Shown: positions 5,467 to 7,261 of the stretch, one piece after another
Numbering within the stretch: position 1 is the stretch's first letter
Layout of the letters: every line of letters starts with the position of its first letter
Assembly (NCBI GenBank): GCA_009839535.1
Contig: VXPN01000278.1
Coordinates: 1 to 7,261 of the forward strand
Origin: Boseongicola sp. SB0662_bin_57
Lineage (GTDB): Bacteria; Pseudomonadota; Alphaproteobacteria; Rhodobacterales; Rhodobacteraceae
Direction of reading: 5' to 3'
Length of the DNA: 7,261 nt
Program-made: the position numbers and the translations under genes
The notes under the pieces: model-generated
Seen by the model: only the letters and a program-made list of their open reading frames with translations
Database searches by the model: none
Told to the model about the DNA's origin: nothing

Positions 5467-7261
5467 CAAGGCGTCTCTCAGCATGCCTTGCCGCACTTTT
5501 CCTGTGTCTCTGCACGGGCGACCTGCGGGCGCAGGAATTCGCCTCACTCGTTGCAGACTCGATTTCTGTCGATCCGTCCGGGCGCCTGACCGCCTCGGGC
5601 AATGTCGAAATTCTCGTCCAGGGCACGCGCCTCACGGCAGCTTCCGTCACCTACCAGAGCGACGGCGATCAGTTGGTTCTTTCCGGCCCAATCCATGTCA
5701 CGGACGAAGACGGCACGGTCTTCCTTGCCGATCACGCCGATCTGGACCGGCGCCTGCGCGACGGGGTGCTGGTATCCGCGAGGATGGTGCTGGAGCGGCA
5801 CTTTCAGATCGCTGCGGACCGCATTGCGCGCACAGGCAATCGCTACACGCGGCTCGACAGGGTTGTCGCCTCGTCCTGCGAGGTTTGCGCGGCCAACCCC
5901 GTGCCGCTCTGGGAGATCCGTTCCTCAAGCGTCGTGCACGATGATGTCGAACACCAGCTCTACTTCACGAATGCCCGGCTCCGCTTCTCGGGCGTGCCGA
6001 TCCTTTACGTGCCACGGCTCCGTCTTCCCGACCCCAGCCTTGACCGTGCCGACGGCTTCCTCATTCCGCAGCTCAAGGCCACGTCTGATCTCGGAACCGG
6101 CGTCAAGCTTCCTTACTTCCTTGCATTCGGGAACTACCGCGACATTACCGTTACGCCCTATCTCTCCAGCTCGACAACGACCGTCGAGTTTCGATATCGT
6201 CAAGAACTGGAACGCGGGCGCATCGAGGCAACTGGCGCAGTCTCCAGCGACGACATAGCCGGGTCACGCAACTATCTCCTGGGCAACGCCAGCCATCTCC
6301 TGCCGCGCGGCTTCCTGTTCGAGGCGCAAGCGGAGTTCGCATCAGACCCGGGATACCTCTTCACTTACGACTATGCCGACCGGGACAGGCTGACCAATCA
6401 GCTGTCGGTCACGCGAGTGCGGAACAAGGATGTCTTTCGATCAGAAGTCACCGAGTACCGCACGCTCCGGGATGCCGAAATCGAAAACCGCGACACGCTG
6501 CCAGCCCGCTTCCTCGACATCTACTACGAACGTGAATTGCCGAAGCTTTCCTTTGGTGGACGCACGTTTGCCAGCGTTTCCTCCAGTTCGCTCATCCGAC
6601 CGTCGTCGGAAAGCACGGACGCGGGCGACGGACGGGACGTCAACCGCATCGGTGCGTCCGTCGATTGGTCACGTACACGGACATTTTCGTTCGGACTCGT
6701 CGCGAAGGCCGAACTCGGATTGCGCGGAGACGCCTACACGGTCGCGCAGGACAGACGACTCGAAAGCAATCTCTCGCGCCTGACGTCCCGGACCGCACTC
6801 GAGCTGCGGTTCCCGATGGGCCGCAGGAAATCCGGTGGGCGCCGCGAGTTTCTCGAACCGATCTTGAGAATCGACGCTTCCACCACGAACGGGGATGTCG
6901 TGCCCAACGAGGACAGCAGAGTGGTTGAAATCGATGAAGCCAACCTCTTTGCCCCCACCCGATATCCCGGGGTCGACAGAAGAGACGACGGCTTCCGCGC
7001 AGCAGTCGGCGGCGCCTGGAGCCGCGAGAGCCTTGGACAGTGGGACATTGACCTTGCTCTGGGTCGCGTCTTCAACGTTTCCGGCGGCAAGGGCTCTGAC
7101 GGTTCCGCAGACGAATCCGAATGGCTGGTTTCGGGCCGGCTTGGCCTCGGTCGCGACCTTTCCGTCTATTCGCGATCGCTTGTGGACGGCGGGCTGGACA
7201 TCACGTTGTCCGAAACGCGCCTTGACTGGTCTGCAAGCCGCCACACGCTTTCATCCAGCTA
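5463..7261 (+). CDS. lptD: Outer-membrane LPS assembly protein LptD, 3' end outside window
   Basis: The open frame runs from ATG 5463 to the right edge without a stop, giving 599 codons of a protein that is usually somewhat longer. GGAGG (5454-5458) lies four bases before the start, inside the end of lptG. Residues 1-23 form a signal peptide (MTRR, hydrophobic core, ending LRA before QEF). Residues 27 to about 130 are the OstA/LptA-like periplasmic domain (ADSISVDPSGRLTASGNVEI). A conserved S-C-E-V-C with P-L-W-E-I-R follows (Cys139, Cys142), then the LptD signature GVPILYVPRLRLPDP (from 177) entering the beta-barrel, which fills the rest with alternating strands. It receives LPS from the periplasmic bridge and, with LptE, inserts it into the outer leaflet. 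Other than three in the signal peptide, the only visible cysteines are 139 and 142. Further cysteines could lie beyond the edge. Confidence 0.95.
   Translation, partial: MTRRLSACLAALFLCLCTGDLRAQEFASLVADSISVDPSGRLTASGNVEILVQGTRLTAASVTYQSDGDQLVLSGPIHVTDEDGTVFLADHADLDRRLRDGVLVSARMVLERHFQIAADRIARTGNRYTRLDRVVASSCEVCAANPVPLWEIRSSSVVHDDVEHQLYFTNARLRFSGVPILYVPRLRLPDPSLDRADGFLIPQLKATSDLGTGVKLPYFLAFGNYRDITVTPYLSSSTTTVEFRYRQELERGRIEATGAVSSDDIAGSRNYLLGNASHLLPRGFLFEAQAEFASDPGYLFTYDYADRDRLTNQLSVTRVRNKDVFRSEVTEYRTLRDAEIENRDTLPARFLDIYYERELPKLSFGGRTFASVSSSSLIRPSSESTDAGDGRDVNRIGASVDWSRTRTFSFGLVAKAELGLRGDAYTVAQDRRLESNLSRLTSRTALELRFPMGRRKSGGRREFLEPILRIDASTTNGDVVPNEDSRVVEIDEANLFAPTRYPGVDRRDDGFRAAVGGAWSRESLGQWDIDLALGRVFNVSGGKGSDGSADESEWLVSGRLGLGRDLSVYSRSLVDGGLDITLSETRLDWSASRHTLSSS

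Noticed and set aside
6669..7244. 191-aa minus-strand open frame opposite lptD
   Set aside because: It is antisense to a clear LptD reading frame and has no recognisable domain.
1..7261. CRISPR array, insertion sequence, riboswitch or complete tRNA
   Set aside because: No regularly spaced repeats, transposase motifs, terminal repeats or recognisable riboswitch core were found by reading both strands. Any S-adenosylmethionine riboswitch for metA would lie upstream of the window.

Overview
The window looks like an ordinary chromosomal segment of an alphaproteobacterium, most likely Rhodobacterales. The reasons are high GC with G/C-rich third codon positions, the alphaproteobacterial style of the LptF/LptG/LptD and HolC sequences, and a membrane-anchored retropepsin-like protease of the TIGR02281 type. 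No mobile element, CRISPR array, rRNA or complete tRNA is visible.

Layout from left to right: the 3' end of metA (homoserine O-acyltransferase, methionine synthesis) runs off the left edge. A leader of about 340 bp follows, with a plausible sigma-70 promoter, a perfect operator-like inverted repeat and a doubtful 58-codon ORF. Next come a TetR/AcrR-family repressor (504-1121) and a small membrane-anchored aspartic protease (1285-1866). The protease converges on holC, the DNA polymerase III chi subunit, on the minus strand (1905-2369). A compact nested inverted repeat between them may act as a two-way terminator. An 863-bp stretch without a convincing gene follows (2370-3232). The right half is an operon of LPS-transport genes: lptF (3233-4369), lptG (4366-5466) and lptD (from 5463 past the right edge). 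Each junction is a 4-base ATGA stop/start overlap.

LptF and LptG form the membrane part of the inner-membrane ABC transporter that extracts LPS and pushes it onto the periplasmic bridge. LptD is the outer-membrane barrel that receives it and inserts it at the cell surface. One transcript therefore encodes parts of both ends of the same machine.

The most notable feature is an absence. In many proteobacteria, including E. coli, pepA lies between holC and lptF, divergent from lptF and upstream of holC. Here holC and lptF keep that arrangement, but the space between them is too short for pepA and shows no recognisable remnant. It holds several perfect inverted repeats instead. I did not find a new defence, mobile or biosynthetic system.
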